Of a stretch of DNA of 64,000 nt, positions 16,836 through 26,192 are shown in pieces (positions within the stretch are counted from its first letter, which is position 1; each line of letters begins with the position of its first letter). A program made the position numbers and the translations under genes. The DNA is from Acidovorax sp. YS12. Lineage in GTDB: Bacteria > Pseudomonadota > Gammaproteobacteria > Burkholderiales > Burkholderiaceae_C. Below the pieces are notes generated by a model, which had not been told where the DNA came from, made no database searches, and saw nothing but the letters and a program-made list of their open reading frames with translations. The DNA lies in the NCBI GenBank assembly GCA_021496925.1, contig CP053915.1, positions 124,001 through 188,000 on the forward strand, read 5' to 3'.

Positions 16836-17132
16836 TGGCTACCCGCCAGCAGGCACCCGGCCGGCCCGGCTGCACCGGCCACCACAGCGCAGCCCGGCGA
16901 TGCCCATCGCCCCCGGTAAAATCACCTTCGATTTCATTCGGCCATTCGACATCCGCACGTAGCCAAGCCCGCCAGTCCCACGTCGTTCGCAGACGCACGG
17001 GGCTCCGCCAATCCGGATCAGTGGCGTACCGGTGCGCCCCGTGCTTTTCTTCCAGACCTTCGCCTTTGCTACCGCCGCCGCCCTGGCATGGCCTTGGGCG
17101 GCGCGGGCCTGCACGCCTGGTGGAGGCAGCGC
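16836..17132. other. 297-bp gap before the fecI-like gene
   Basis: No supported gene. A frame from GTG at 17032 encodes about 34 residues with a hydrophobic run (VLFFQTFAFATAAALAWPWA) and stops at TGA overlapping the sigma-factor ATG. It could be a tiny coupled ORF or chance. The promoter of the sigma gene should be in this gap. Other frames show nothing recognisable. Confidence 0.35.
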
Positions 17133-17798
17133 ATGAAGCGGGAGGAATACTCGCCCGGCGTCCCCGCCGAGCCGCTTGCCGCAGCCACGCCTGCCACCCA
17201 CATCGGCCAGGTCTATGCACGCTGGCGCCGGGCCTTTCTGCGCGGCCTGGGCCGTGCCAGCAGCAGTGACACGCCGGCCGAAGACTCGCTGCACGATGCC
17301 GTCGTCAAGTTCATGGCGGCCAATGCCCCGCTGGCCAGCGCCGACGAAACCCGCGCCTACCTGCACAAAATCGTTCGCAACGGCATGGCCGAGGAAGCGC
17401 GCGAGCGCCAGGCTGGCCGCACGCTGCGCACCGTGCTGCTCGAAGACGCCGAAGCTGAAAACCTCGCCGCCCCGGATGACGCGGATCCGCTGCACGCCGC
17501 CGCCCAGCGCCAGCGCATGGCGCGGCTGCAACAGGCGCTGGACGAACTGCCCGAGCGCCAGCGCGAGGCCTTCGTCCTCCATCGCTTCGACGGCCTCACC
17601 CAAGACGAAGTAGCCGCGCACATGGGCATCTCGCGCCGCATGGTCGTCAAGCACCTGGGCCGGGCCATGGCGTACTGCGAAGTGCGCGTGCTGTATGCCA
17701 GCGCCGAGCAAATGCGGCTCAAGCACCCGCCGCGACCAGAGGGTGGCGACGACGAAGAACACGAAGGCGACACGACGAGCGCCCGCCAACCCCGATGA
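17133..17798 (+). CDS. FecI-type ECF RNA polymerase sigma factor
   Basis: A 221-residue ECF sigma factor. Region 2 spans about residues 25-95 (DSLHDAVVKFMAANAP ... TRAYLHKIVRNGMAEEAR). Region 4 spans 130-190 (ALDELPERQREAFVLHRFDG then LTQDEVAAHMGISRRMVVKH). GGAGG lies 8 bases before the ATG at 17133; an earlier ATG at 17088 is possible. The gene overlaps fecR by 4 bp (ATGA) and is upstream of a TonB-dependent receptor with a signalling domain. It should activate that receptor gene when the cognate ferric siderophore is sensed (family knowledge). Confidence 0.9.
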   Translation: MKREEYSPGVPAEPLAAATPATHIGQVYARWRRAFLRGLGRASSSDTPAEDSLHDAVVKFMAANAPLASADETRAYLHKIVRNGMAEEARERQAGRTLRTVLLEDAEAENLAAPDDADPLHAAAQRQRMARLQQALDELPERQREAFVLHRFDGLTQDEVAAHMGISRRMVVKHLGRAMAYCEVRVLYASAEQMRLKHPPRPEGGDDEEHEGDTTSARQPR

Positions 17799-18850
17799 CC
17801 ATGCCGCATTTCCCCAGCGAGGCGCCAGACCTCGCCCTGCACGAAACCGCCAGCGAATGGTTCATGCGCCGGCGCGACGCGAGCTGGACGCCCGATGACG
17901 AAGCCGCCTTCCAGGCGTGGCTCGCAGCCGCTGCGCGCCACCAGGCGGCCTTCGACAGCGTGTCGCGCACCTGGGCAGACTTCTCCGCAATTCCGCGTCC
18001 TGCCCTGGCTTCCGACACAACCCGCCAGCGCCCACCCAAAAGCGCGGCCCGGCCGCCGGTGCGGCCCGCCGCCACCCAGGTGCCGGGCCGGCCAGGCTTC
18101 TGGGCCAGCCTGCCGGGCCACCGTGCCTTCGCGCCCGCCGCCATCGCGCTTTGCGTACTGCTGGCCGCAGGCGGCTGGTACCGGTGGGACAACACCCCCA
18201 GCTACACGCTCGACGTCGCCACCGCCCCCGGCGAGACGCGCCATCTGGACTTGCCGGACGGCTCGGTGGTCAATCTCAACTTTGGCAGCACGCTCCAACT
18301 GCGCTACTACCCGCGCCGCCGCGAGGCCGTGCTCGACCGGGGCGAAGCCTTCTTCAAGGTGGCTCCGGACCCGTCCAAGCCTTTCACGGTGGACAGCGGC
18401 GAGAGCCGCGTGGCGGTGGTCGGCACCAGCTTCAACGTGCGCGCGGCGCCGCCCCAATTCGTCGTCAAGGTGCTCGAAGGCCGCGTGCACGTCACGCCCA
18501 ACCGCGCTGATCCTGGCCGCGTGCTCGCCCTGGGGCCTGAGCATGGCGTCTCCATCGACCCCGCCACCGGCAGCTACCAGCCCGTTGCCGCCATGGCCGA
18601 AAGCGTTGGCGACTGGCGTGGCGGCCGCCTCGTCTTCCGCCGCACGCCGCTGGCTGAAGTGGCGCAGGAGGTGGCGCGCTACCTCGGCCGGCCAGTTGTT
18701 TTGCGGGGCGACGGGCAGATCCAGGGGCTCGCTGTCTCCGGCTATGCCGACATCCGTATGCCTGGTGTCTTCCTCGACGCCTTGCCCAATCTTTTGCCCG
18801 TGCGCGTGAAGCACGAAGCGGACGGCAGCTATGTCATCAGCCGGCGCTGA
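17795..18850 (+). CDS. FecR-family anti-sigma / sigma-regulator
   Basis: A 351-residue membrane protein. An N-terminal cytoplasmic DUF4880 domain (ETASEWFMRRRDASWTPDDE) should bind the sigma factor. A single membrane helix is at about residues 108-127 (HRAFAPAAIALCVLLAAGGW), followed by a periplasmic FecR domain and a C-terminal DUF4974/STN-like part (LVFRRTPLAEVAQEVARYLG). It transmits the receptor signal across the inner membrane. Translational coupling to the sigma gene by the ATGA overlap is typical. Confidence 0.92.
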   Translation: MTMPHFPSEAPDLALHETASEWFMRRRDASWTPDDEAAFQAWLAAAARHQAAFDSVSRTWADFSAIPRPALASDTTRQRPPKSAARPPVRPAATQVPGRPGFWASLPGHRAFAPAAIALCVLLAAGGWYRWDNTPSYTLDVATAPGETRHLDLPDGSVVNLNFGSTLQLRYYPRRREAVLDRGEAFFKVAPDPSKPFTVDSGESRVAVVGTSFNVRAAPPQFVVKVLEGRVHVTPNRADPGRVLALGPEHGVSIDPATGSYQPVAAMAESVGDWRGGRLVFRRTPLAEVAQEVARYLGRPVVLRGDGQIQGLAVSGYADIRMPGVFLDALPNLLPVRVKHEADGSYVISRR

Positions 18851-19233
18851 TGCCCGTGCAACCGGTTTAAGTTTCATTTTGTTTCAATTGAGTGTGGTGC
18901 ACTGGGTTCCCAGTCAGGTGCCAATTTCCATTTATTGAGGTGAGGGTGCGGATTCTTTCGCGCCCCACAGCCTCCAGCCAAGCGCTCATTCCAGCCGAGC
19001 CCCCAGCCAAAGGCGCCAAGAAAAGCGGCGCGCACCCTGCGCGCAGGAGCCTTTGGCGGCGCGGGCAGCAAGCCCGCCGCCAAAGGCGGGCTGGGTCTTC
19101 ATCCATCCGCTCGGCGTTCGCCCTCGAAGGGCTGGGCCGGCATGGACTGCGCTGTCTCAGCCCTACCTCCTGCGCGCAGGGCAGCGCCATGTGCAATCAA
19201 CGGCTGCGCGTGCGGCCGGCAGGAGCGATACGG
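18851..19233. other. 383-bp gap upstream of the TonB-dependent receptor
   Basis: No gene is supported. The first 100 bp are AT-richer (around TTTCATTTTGTTTCAATTG at 18871) and are the likely site of the sigma-dependent receptor promoter, although I cannot define a FecI-type -35/-10 pair. A GC-rich inverted segment (GCCCGCCGCCAAAGGCGGGC) at about 19072 could form a hairpin in the leader. Confidence 0.35.
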
Positions 19234-21692
19234 ATGCAGAAGAAGGCAAAACTGAGGAGCGCACTCGCGCGAGGGGCATTCGTGGCAGGTGTGCGCCGCG
19301 ATATTGCGTGGGGAATGTCTTTGCAGCCCTGCGCCGCAGCGGCGCTGATGGCTGGCGCGGTGGCGGCCATGGTGGCGCCCCAGGCGGCGTGGGCACAGCC
19401 GTCGGCGCAAGCCGAATTCAACATCCCGGCGCAGCCGCTCGACAGCGCCCTGCGCGTCTTCTCCGAACAATCGAAGCATCAAGTGCTGTTCGAGGAAGAA
19501 GCCGTGGCGGGCAAGCGCGCTCCCGCGCTCAACGGCCGCCTGGCGCCGCGCGAGGCGCTGGATCGCCTGCTGGTGGGCAGCGGCGTGCAGGTGAACAGCG
19601 CCCGGCCGGGCGTGTTCACGCTGAAGGCGTCGCCTGTGCAACCCGCGGCTGGGGATGCGGCGACGCTGGCGGAGGTGAAGGTGATCGCGCAGGCTGAGCG
19701 TGCTGGCGAATTGCCCGAAGCCTATGCGGGAGGGCAGGTGGCACGCGGTGCATCTTTGGGGGTGCTAGGTCGTACAGACTTTCTGGATGCACCCTTCAAC
19801 ATCACCAGCTATACGGCGCAATTGATCGAGAACCAGCAGGTGCGATCGGTTTCGGACATCGTGGCCAACGACTCAGCCGTGCGCTTGCAAAACGGTGCCG
19901 ATGCGGTCAGCGAGGACTTTCGTATTCGCGGTTTCGAAGTCTCAGGGACTGACGCGACCCTAAATGGGCTTTCGGGCTTGGTTCCTGGTGCGCGAGGCCT
20001 GTTGCAAGCTGCGGAGCGGGTCGAGGTGCTCAAAGGCCTCAGCGCAGTGCTCAATGGCATGAGCCCGAGCGGCGGGGTGGGCGGCAACATCAACATCGTC
20101 ACCAAACGGGCGCCCGATGATCCGCTAACGCGCTTTACAGCCAGCTATCTGTCCGATTCGAGAAGCGCAGGCCATCTAGACGTAGGGCGCCGCTTCGGAG
20201 AATCAGGAGAAGTTGGCGTTCGGGTGAACGGCTACTTCCTGAACGGCGACACCGCCTTGCCTCAGCAGTCCGAGCGCATCGGCCTGCTTGCTATCGGGGC
20301 GGATTATAGAAGTAGCAATACGCGGCTCGCCTTGGATGTCATCACGCAGGAACAAAAAGTTAAGGGGCCGGGGCGTTACGTGGGTTTTTCCGGCAATGTG
20401 CTGGAAGCGCCGAGCTTTGATCGCAATATATTTTCTGGAGAACAGTGTAATAAGCAGAGCACAGCGGTTGTTATCGGAGGGGAGCATAATTTCGGCAATG
20501 GATTTGAGGGGTTCTTCGGCATTGGGTATCAACGAGATAGCTCCGATTACCGTCCATTGTTGCGGCGGCTAACGTAGATGCTACCGGCATTTTTGCTGCG
20601 CGCAAGGTGTACAGCATTAGCGCCAGCGACAATATTTCTGGTCAACTTGGGCTGCGCTCGAATTTCAGCATTGGCTTTGTAGTTCACCGGGCAACTCTAA
20701 GCGTTAGCCGGTATGAGGCCGACAGATTTCTCGCCTATTCGTTCGGAACCTCCGTTACGTCCAGCATCTACCAACCAGTGGTAGTTCCGACCCCCGCCCG
20801 GCCTACAAGCAAGCCTAAAACCTCAGATTCCGTTCTCGACGGTATTAGGCTTGCAGATACTGCTTCGTTCCTAAGTGATTCACTGCTTATTACCGCAGGA
20901 GTGCGGCATCAGCGCGTGGCAACGAAGAACTACAACGCTACCGCCGGTGGCGTGAGCAGCCAGTACGAGCAAAGCGCCAACACACCATTGCTAGGCATCG
21001 TGCTCAAACAGTCGCCTAGTGTCTCTTGGTACGCCAACTATGCCGAAGGATTAAGCCAGGGTGGCATGGCCCCGACCAATGCGACCAATGCTGGCATTAC
21101 CCTGCCACCCTACAAGTCTAAGCAGCAAGAACTAGGTGTAAAAATCGATATGCGGGGTCTAGGCACAAGTTTGAGTGTGTTTCAGATCGAGAAACCAAGT
21201 GCCAGTCTCGATGCCACCAGCAACCTGTACGCAGAGAACGGAAAGCAACGAAACCGGGGGATCGAGTGGAGCATTTTCGGAGCACCAACGCGCAATATCC
21301 GATTGCTTGGCGGTGTGACCTTGATGCAGGGTAAATTGGTCGAATCGGCAACCCTGGGCTTGGTTGGAAAACATGCGCCCGGGGTGCCTGGGTTACAGGT
21401 CAACATTGGCGCGGAATGGGATGTTTTGTGGGCGCCCGGTCTATCGCTGAATGCCCGACTGGCTTATTCCGGAAAGCAGTACCTGGACCAGTTGAATACT
21501 CAGCAGATTCCTTCTTGGACTCGCTGGGACATCGGTGCACGGTACAAGACTACGATTGCCGGTAAACCGACAACCCTGCGGCTTCGCATTGATAACTTAT
21601 TCAATAAGAACTATTGGGAAAGTGTTTACACCGGCTACACCTCGTTGAGCAGCCCGCGCACAGCCACACTTTCTGCCACATTCGATTTCTGA
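19234..21692 (+). pseudogene. FecA-like TonB-dependent siderophore receptor, frameshifted
   Basis: The ATG at 19234 (AGGAG upstream) starts a receptor with a long signal sequence, an STN signalling domain (about residues 65-135, AEFNIPAQPLDSALRVFSEQ), a plug domain (LIENQQVRSVSDIVANDSAV) and a beta-barrel ending in ...TATLSATFDF with terminal Phe. The first frame stops at 20577; the remainder is open in another frame to 21692. Around 20551-20560 one missing base would restore a continuous protein of about 820 residues (VAAANVDATGIFAARKVYS continues the barrel). The break is in the barrel, so the product would be non-functional unless it is a sequencing error. The barrel half is visibly less GC-rich than its neighbours, which fits transfer. 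Confidence 0.85.
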
Positions 21693-21693
21693 C

Positions 21694-22854
21694 ATGCGCA
21701 CTGCCACGTTGAAAGGCTGGTTGTGGGTGCATAAGTGGAGCAGTCTGGTCTCGATGACCTTTCTTCTAATGCTGTGCATCACCGGGCTGCCACTAATTTT
21801 CAAGGACGAAATCCACCACTGGCTAGACCCGCACCCGGAACTGGGCGAGGTCGCTCCAGGTACGCCCCGACCTACGCTACAAAATCTGGCCGAGCAAGCG
21901 CTGGCATCGCGCCCCGTGGGCCATGTGGTAACCGCCGTGTCGTTCGAAGAGGAGGAGCCCGATGTACTGCTCGTCAGCACGGCAGCCACGCTCGATCCGC
22001 CTCCCAATGCGCCTTGGCCGGGCCAGCACACGCACGCTTTCGACCAGCGTGATGGCAGGCTTGTATTGCAGGAGCCGCCTGCGCGTGAGGGCTTCATGTA
22101 CGTGATGCAGCGGCTCCATGTGGATCTGTTCCTCTACGAGCCGGGCATGCTGTTCCTGGGTGCGATGGGCTTGCTCATGTTCGTGGCCATCGTCTCGGGC
22201 GTGGTGGTGTATGCCCCTTTCATGCGCAAGCTGGACTTTGCCACCGTGCGCGCTGCGCGCGGCCCACGTGTGCTGTGGCTTGATCTGCACAACCTGCTGG
22301 GTATCGTGACGCTGATGTGGCTGTCAGTGGTTACGCTCACCGGCGTGCTCAACACGCTGGCCGGACAGGTCGCCCGAAGTTGGCAGGCCAACGAGTTAGG
22401 GCCAATGGTCGCGCCCTACAAGCACGAGCCACTGGTGATGCAGCGCGCTCCGGTGGATGCGGTGATTGCCACCGCCCGCCAAGCCGCACCTGAGCATCGT
22501 CTGATCAGCATTTTCTACCCCGGACGGACGTTTAGCAGCCCAAGGCATTTCACTGCCGTGTACTTGGGAGATACGCCAGTGACCAGCCGCTTGCTGACAC
22601 TGGCGCTGATTGATGCCAAGACGGCCGAACTGAAAGGCTTCGTCCCGATACCGTGGTATGCCAAGACGCTGTTCCTCTCTCGCCCGCTGCACTTCGGCGA
22701 CTACGGCAGCCTGCCACTCAAGATCGTCTGGATGCTGCTGACACTCATGACCATTGTGGTATCGGGCAGCGGCATCTATCTGTGGTTGAGAAAGCCAGCA
22801 GGTAGGAAAGCCAAAGTGCGCTCGCCAACGGGAGCAAATGAGGCCGTCGCATGA
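21694..22854 (+). CDS. PepSY-associated membrane protein of the siderophore-uptake operon
   Basis: A 386-residue inner-membrane protein with four main helices: one near residues 16-35 (SMTFLLMLCITGLPLIF), two in the middle (FLGAMGLLMFVAIVSGVVVY; LLGIVTLMWLSVVTLTGVL) and one at the C-terminus (IVWMLLTLMTIVVSGSGIYL). Conserved histidines flank the helices (VHKW, QRLHVD, LDLHNLLG). PepSY_TM proteins next to TonB receptors are proposed ferric-siderophore reductases (FoxB/FsrB/PiuB group). It starts 1 bp after the receptor stop, so it depends on the same transcript. Confidence 0.9.
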   Translation: MRTATLKGWLWVHKWSSLVSMTFLLMLCITGLPLIFKDEIHHWLDPHPELGEVAPGTPRPTLQNLAEQALASRPVGHVVTAVSFEEEEPDVLLVSTAATLDPPPNAPWPGQHTHAFDQRDGRLVLQEPPAREGFMYVMQRLHVDLFLYEPGMLFLGAMGLLMFVAIVSGVVVYAPFMRKLDFATVRAARGPRVLWLDLHNLLGIVTLMWLSVVTLTGVLNTLAGQVARSWQANELGPMVAPYKHEPLVMQRAPVDAVIATARQAAPEHRLISIFYPGRTFSSPRHFTAVYLGDTPVTSRLLTLALIDAKTAELKGFVPIPWYAKTLFLSRPLHFGDYGSLPLKIVWMLLTLMTIVVSGSGIYLWLRKPAGRKAKVRSPTGANEAVA

Positions 22855-23048
22855 CACGTTCGCTGTGGCTTATCTTCCGCTGGCCTCTGCTGACTGCCAT
22901 GGTCAGCATCGTGGGGCTTGTCTCGGCGCTGGTGGGGGATGGCATGTGGGATGCGCTGTCGTGGGCCACGCTGGGTATTCCGGCAGTGGGGTTCAGCGCG
23001 TGGTGCCTGCGGCCCTTCATGCAGGATGGCCGGCGCGAAAGGCAGTAG
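22851..23048 (+). CDS. Small two-helix membrane protein of the iron operon
   Basis: A 65-residue protein whose ATG overlaps the PepSY stop by ATGA. Two hydrophobic helices (LIFRWPLLTAMVSIVGLVSA and ALSWATLGIPAVGFSAWCL) and a charged tail (DGRRERQ) indicate a tiny inner-membrane protein. Such small proteins often end TonB/PepSY operons. The function is unknown. Confidence 0.7.
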   Translation: MTRSLWLIFRWPLLTAMVSIVGLVSALVGDGMWDALSWATLGIPAVGFSAWCLRPFMQDGRRERQ

Positions 23049-23149
23049 CACCGCATGCCTGAGCCAGCTTCGCCAGCCTTTGGGTCACGCTCTGCCCGGA
23101 TGTTTTTTGGGGTGTCCAATGTGCTGGCCGGCTTGTTGACGGAGCCGGC

Positions 23150-23404
23150 ATGATCGAGCTGCGCCACCTCCGCTATTTCCGGGTCGTGGCCGAAGAGCAG
23201 AATTTCCACCGTGCGGCCGAGCGCATTTCGGTGGACTTATCGGCGCTGTCGCGCGCCGTGCGCGAGTTGGAGGAGCACGTGGGCGTGTTCAGGTTTTCGA
23301 GGGGACTTCAACTGGTATGGGGCGATTCACTTCAAGCTTCAAGCTTGGAAGGCTTTTTTGTTTCCTATCGCCTGCTGTCCTGCGGCAAATGGATGCACGG
23401 GTGA
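23150..23404 (+). pseudogene. LysR-family regulator, truncated to its DNA-binding head
   Basis: Residues 1 to about 46 are a LysR winged-helix start (MIELRHLRYFRVVAEEQNF, RAAERISVDLSALSRAVREL, EEHVGV). After about 23287 similarity ends abruptly and a short unrelated tail runs to a stop. The roughly 250-residue effector domain is missing. The abrupt loss suggests a recombination breakpoint, the likely right boundary of the accessory block that begins near 15983. Confidence 0.75.
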
Positions 23405-23465
23405 TAATTGCTGCTTTTCCCACTCATCTCATCCCCCGTGTGGTCGCAATGGTCGCAACTGGTTC

Positions 23466-25112
23466 ATGACGCTCTCTATTTGTACTGCACAGCTCAACTT
23501 TGTCGTGGGGGATCTGCCCGGCAATGCGCAAAAGATCATCGCGGCTGCGCACGAGGCGCATGCCGCTGGCGCGCGCCTGCTGCTGACGCCCGAGCTGGCA
23601 CTGTGCGGTTATGCTGCCGAGGATCTGTACCTGCGCCCGGCCTTCCTGGCCGCTTGTGAAGACGCCGTGCAGCAGGTGGCGCGTGAAACAGCGGAGCTGC
23701 AAGGCATGGCCATCGTGCTCGGACATCCCCAGCGCCGCGCGCAGGGGGGGCTTTGCCACAATGCCGCCAGCGTGCTGCGCCATGGAGTGGTAGAGCAGAC
23801 CTATGCCAAGCAGGAGCTGCCCAATTACCAGGTCTTCGATGAGCGGCGTTACTTCGTGCCGGGCGATGCGCCTTGCGTGTTCACAGTCGAGGGCGTACGC
23901 GTGGGTCTGCTGATCTGCGAGGACGCGTGGTTTGCCGCCCCCGCGCGGCGTGCGGCCGCTGCGGGCGCCGAAGTGCTGGCCGTCATCAATGCCTCGCCTT
24001 TCCATCTGGGCAAGAGTGGCGACCGCGAGGCCGTCATGCGCGAGCGGGTGCGGGAGACGGGGTTGCCCCTGGTCTACGCCCATCTTGTCGGGGGGCAGGA
24101 CGAGGTGGTGTTTGAAGGTCGCTCGTTTGCGCTGCAGGCTGACGGTGCACTCGCCGGACGTGGGCCTGGTTTTCAAGAAAAACTGCTGTTTTGCAAGGCA
24201 CAGCAAGCGCAAGGTGCTCTCAAAATAGAAGCGGACGTTGCCCCGATGGGCACGCCCGAAGCCGATCTGTGGAACGCGCTGGTGCTGGCCGTGCGTGACT
24301 ACGTGGGCAAGAACGGTTTTCCGGGGGTGCTCCTGGGGCTGTCCGGGGGCATCGATTCAGCGCTGGTGCTGGCCATCGCCGTCGATGCACTGGGGGCGGA
24401 CAAGGTGCGCGCGGTGATGATGCCGTCACCCTATACCGCCGACATCAGCTGGATCGACGCGCGCGACATGGCGGCGCGTATGGGAGTGCGGTACGAGGAG
24501 ATCGCCATAGCCCCTCCCTTCGAGACTTTCAAGGCGGCACTGGCGCCCGCGTTCGCCGGCCGGCCCGAGGACACGGCCGAGGAAAACCTGCAGGCCCGCA
24601 TCCGGGGCACCCTGCTCATGGCCTTGTCGAACAAGTTTGGCGCCGTCGTGCTGACCACGGGCAACAAGAGCGAAATGGCCACGGGCTACTGCACGCTCTA
24701 TGGTGACATGGCGGGCGGCTTCGCTGTCATCAAGGACGTTGCCAAGACCCGGGTGTTCGCGCTGGCGCGCTGGCGCAATGCCCACGACCCGTATGGCACT
24801 TGCGCCAACCCGATTCCGGAGCGCATCATCACGCGGCCACCCAGCGCCGAACTGCGCCCGGACCAGAAAGACCAGGACAGTTTGCCGCCTTATGAGGTGC
24901 TGGATGCGATCCTGGCCCGGTACATGGAAAATGACGAACCGCTGGAGGCCATCGTTGCCGCAGGTTATGACCGGGCCGACGTGGACCGTGTCACCCGCCT
25001 GATCCGGCTCAATGAATACAAGCGCCGCCAGGCCCCCATCGGGCCGCGCGTGACCCGCCGCGGCTTCGGCAAGGACTGGCGCTACCCCATCACGAACCGT
25101 TTCCGTGCCTGA
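23466..25112 (+). CDS. nadE: Glutamine-dependent NAD+ synthetase
   Basis: A 548-residue two-domain enzyme that converts deamido-NAD+ to NAD+. The N-terminal nitrilase-type glutaminase (residues 1 to about 250) has the Glu43-Lys-Cys triad (TPELALCGY, YAKQELPNY, LLICEDAW). The C-terminal synthetase has the P-loop GLSGGIDSALVLAIAVDALG. The ATG at 23466 gives the usual start MTLSICTAQLNFVVGD. The linker between domains (residues about 236-258, GFQEKLLFCKAQQAQGALK) coincides with a degenerate dispersed palindrome. The stop codon is part of the arm of a long palindrome. Confidence 0.96.
   Translation: MTLSICTAQLNFVVGDLPGNAQKIIAAAHEAHAAGARLLLTPELALCGYAAEDLYLRPAFLAACEDAVQQVARETAELQGMAIVLGHPQRRAQGGLCHNAASVLRHGVVEQTYAKQELPNYQVFDERRYFVPGDAPCVFTVEGVRVGLLICEDAWFAAPARRAAAAGAEVLAVINASPFHLGKSGDREAVMRERVRETGLPLVYAHLVGGQDEVVFEGRSFALQADGALAGRGPGFQEKLLFCKAQQAQGALKIEADVAPMGTPEADLWNALVLAVRDYVGKNGFPGVLLGLSGGIDSALVLAIAVDALGADKVRAVMMPSPYTADISWIDARDMAARMGVRYEEIAIAPPFETFKAALAPAFAGRPEDTAEENLQARIRGTLLMALSNKFGAVVLTTGNKSEMATGYCTLYGDMAGGFAVIKDVAKTRVFALARWRNAHDPYGTCANPIPERIITRPPSAELRPDQKDQDSLPPYEVLDAILARYMENDEPLEAIVAAGYDRADVDRVTRLIRLNEYKRRQAPIGPRVTRRGFGKDWRYPITNRFRA
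24170..24231. repeat. Possible dispersed palindrome, copy 4 (inside nadE, degenerate)
   Basis: Read on the minus strand it gives AGAGCACCTTGCGCTTG, CTGTGCCTTGCAAAACAG, similar in block order to the other copies but more diverged. It encodes the linker between the glutaminase and synthetase domains of NadE. Confidence 0.4.
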
Positions 25113-25217
25113 TTCCAATTCCAGATCAATCGATTGCTTTGTCGGCTTCGTTTGCCGTGCGTTAGCACTGTCTGCGCTTCGCCTTCGCGTGCTCGATCGA
25201 TCTGGAAATGGAATGAG
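25109..25217. repeat. Long palindrome B with locus-specific arms, at the nadE stop
   Basis: The arms at 25109-25133 and 25193-25217 match in 22 of 25 positions as inverted repeats, and the left arm includes the nadE stop codon. The 59-nt centre shares TTTGCCGTGC...GCACTGTCTGCG with palindrome A at 8422-8524, including the small inner hairpin, while the arm sequences are unrelated. It lies between nadE and glnB on the same strand and probably works as a 3' hairpin. Confidence 0.75.
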
Positions 25218-25258
25218 ACGGTTCCCACCGAATCGATAGTTCCAAGGATTGCCCCATC

Positions 25259-25597
25259 ATGAAAATGATCACTGCCGTTATCAAGCCCTTCAAGCTCGAG
25301 GAGGTACGCGAGGCCCTGGCCGAGTGCGGCGTCAACGGCCTTACCGTTACCGAGGTGAAGGGCTTTGGCCGCCAGAAGGGGCACACCGAGCTGTACCGTG
25401 GCGCCGAGTACGTGGTGGACTTCCTGCCCAAGGTGAAGGTCGAAGTCGTCGTGCGCAGCGAGGATGCGGATCGCTGCGTCGATGCCATCGTGAGTGTGGC
25501 CAGCACCGGCAAGATCGGCGACGGCAAGATCTTCGTCACCCCTGTGGAGCGCGTGGTGCGCATCCGCACTGGGGAACTGGACGACGCCGCTATCTGA
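25259..25597 (+). CDS. glnB: Nitrogen regulatory protein P-II
   Basis: A 112-residue PII signalling protein that senses 2-oxoglutarate and ATP/ADP and controls glutamine synthetase adenylylation and NtrB. The T-loop with uridylylation site Tyr51 (RGAEYVVDFLPK) and the C-terminal signature (GDGKIFVTPVERVVRIRTGE) are intact. AAGGA precedes the ATG. The nadE-glnB neighbourhood is common in betaproteobacteria. It could equally be named glnK, but no amtB is adjacent. Confidence 0.95.
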   Translation: MKMITAVIKPFKLEEVREALAECGVNGLTVTEVKGFGRQKGHTELYRGAEYVVDFLPKVKVEVVVRSEDADRCVDAIVSVASTGKIGDGKIFVTPVERVVRIRTGELDDAAI

Positions 25598-25598
25598 C

Positions 25599-26192
25599 TC
25601 AGATCACCGCGCGCAGCGGGGCTTGTTGCTTGGCGGAGCCCGCCGCCTCGACCAGATCGCGCAGCAAGGCGGCGCAGTCGTCGTTCATCTGCACAAGCCC
25701 CATTTGCCATTCGCCCATGAAGCCGCTGCGCACGCTGGATTGCAGGAAGCCGTCCAGGGCATCGTAGTAGCCCGCCACGTTGAGCAGGCCGATAGGCTTG
25801 TCGTGGTAGCCGAGTTGGCGCCAGGTCCAGACCTCGAACAGTTCCTCGAAGGTACCGATGCCGCCGGGCAGGGCGATGAAGGCGTCGCTGCGTTCGGCCA
25901 TGATGGCTTTGCGCTCGTGCATGGTCTGGACGATGTGCAGCTCATCGCAGGCGTGGTTGGCCAGTTCCTTGTCCACCAGTGCCTGCGGGATCACGCCGAC
26001 GACGCGTCCGCCTGCCTGGCGCGTGGCGTGCGCCACTTCGCCCATGAGGCCGCTGCGTCCGCCGCCATAGACCAGTTGCCCCTGGTGTTCGCCGATCCAG
26101 TGGCCCACGGCGCGGGCGGCGGTGGTGAACAGCGGGTCGCTGCCAGGGCGGGAGCCGCAATAGACGCAGATCGAAAAAGCGGGTTGTGTCAT
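25599..26192 (-). CDS. LOG-family protein (TIGR00730), probable nucleotide 5'-monophosphate phosphoribohydrolase
   Basis: A 197-residue Rossmann-like protein with the LOG motifs GGGRSGLMGEVAHATRQAGG and PGGIGTFEELFEVWTW, which bind and hydrolyse nucleoside 5'-monophosphates (the cytokinin-activating reaction in plants; purine salvage or small-molecule release in bacteria). I start at the ATG at 26190-26192, which overlaps the dgkA stop by 4 bp, indicating coupling. The stop is one base from that of the convergent glnB. Confidence 0.9.
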   Translation of the reverse strand: MTQPAFSICVYCGSRPGSDPLFTTAARAVGHWIGEHQGQLVYGGGRSGLMGEVAHATRQAGGRVVGVIPQALVDKELANHACDELHIVQTMHERKAIMAERSDAFIALPGGIGTFEELFEVWTWRQLGYHDKPIGLLNVAGYYDALDGFLQSSVRSGFMGEWQMGLVQMNDDCAALLRDLVEAAGSAKQQAPLRAVI

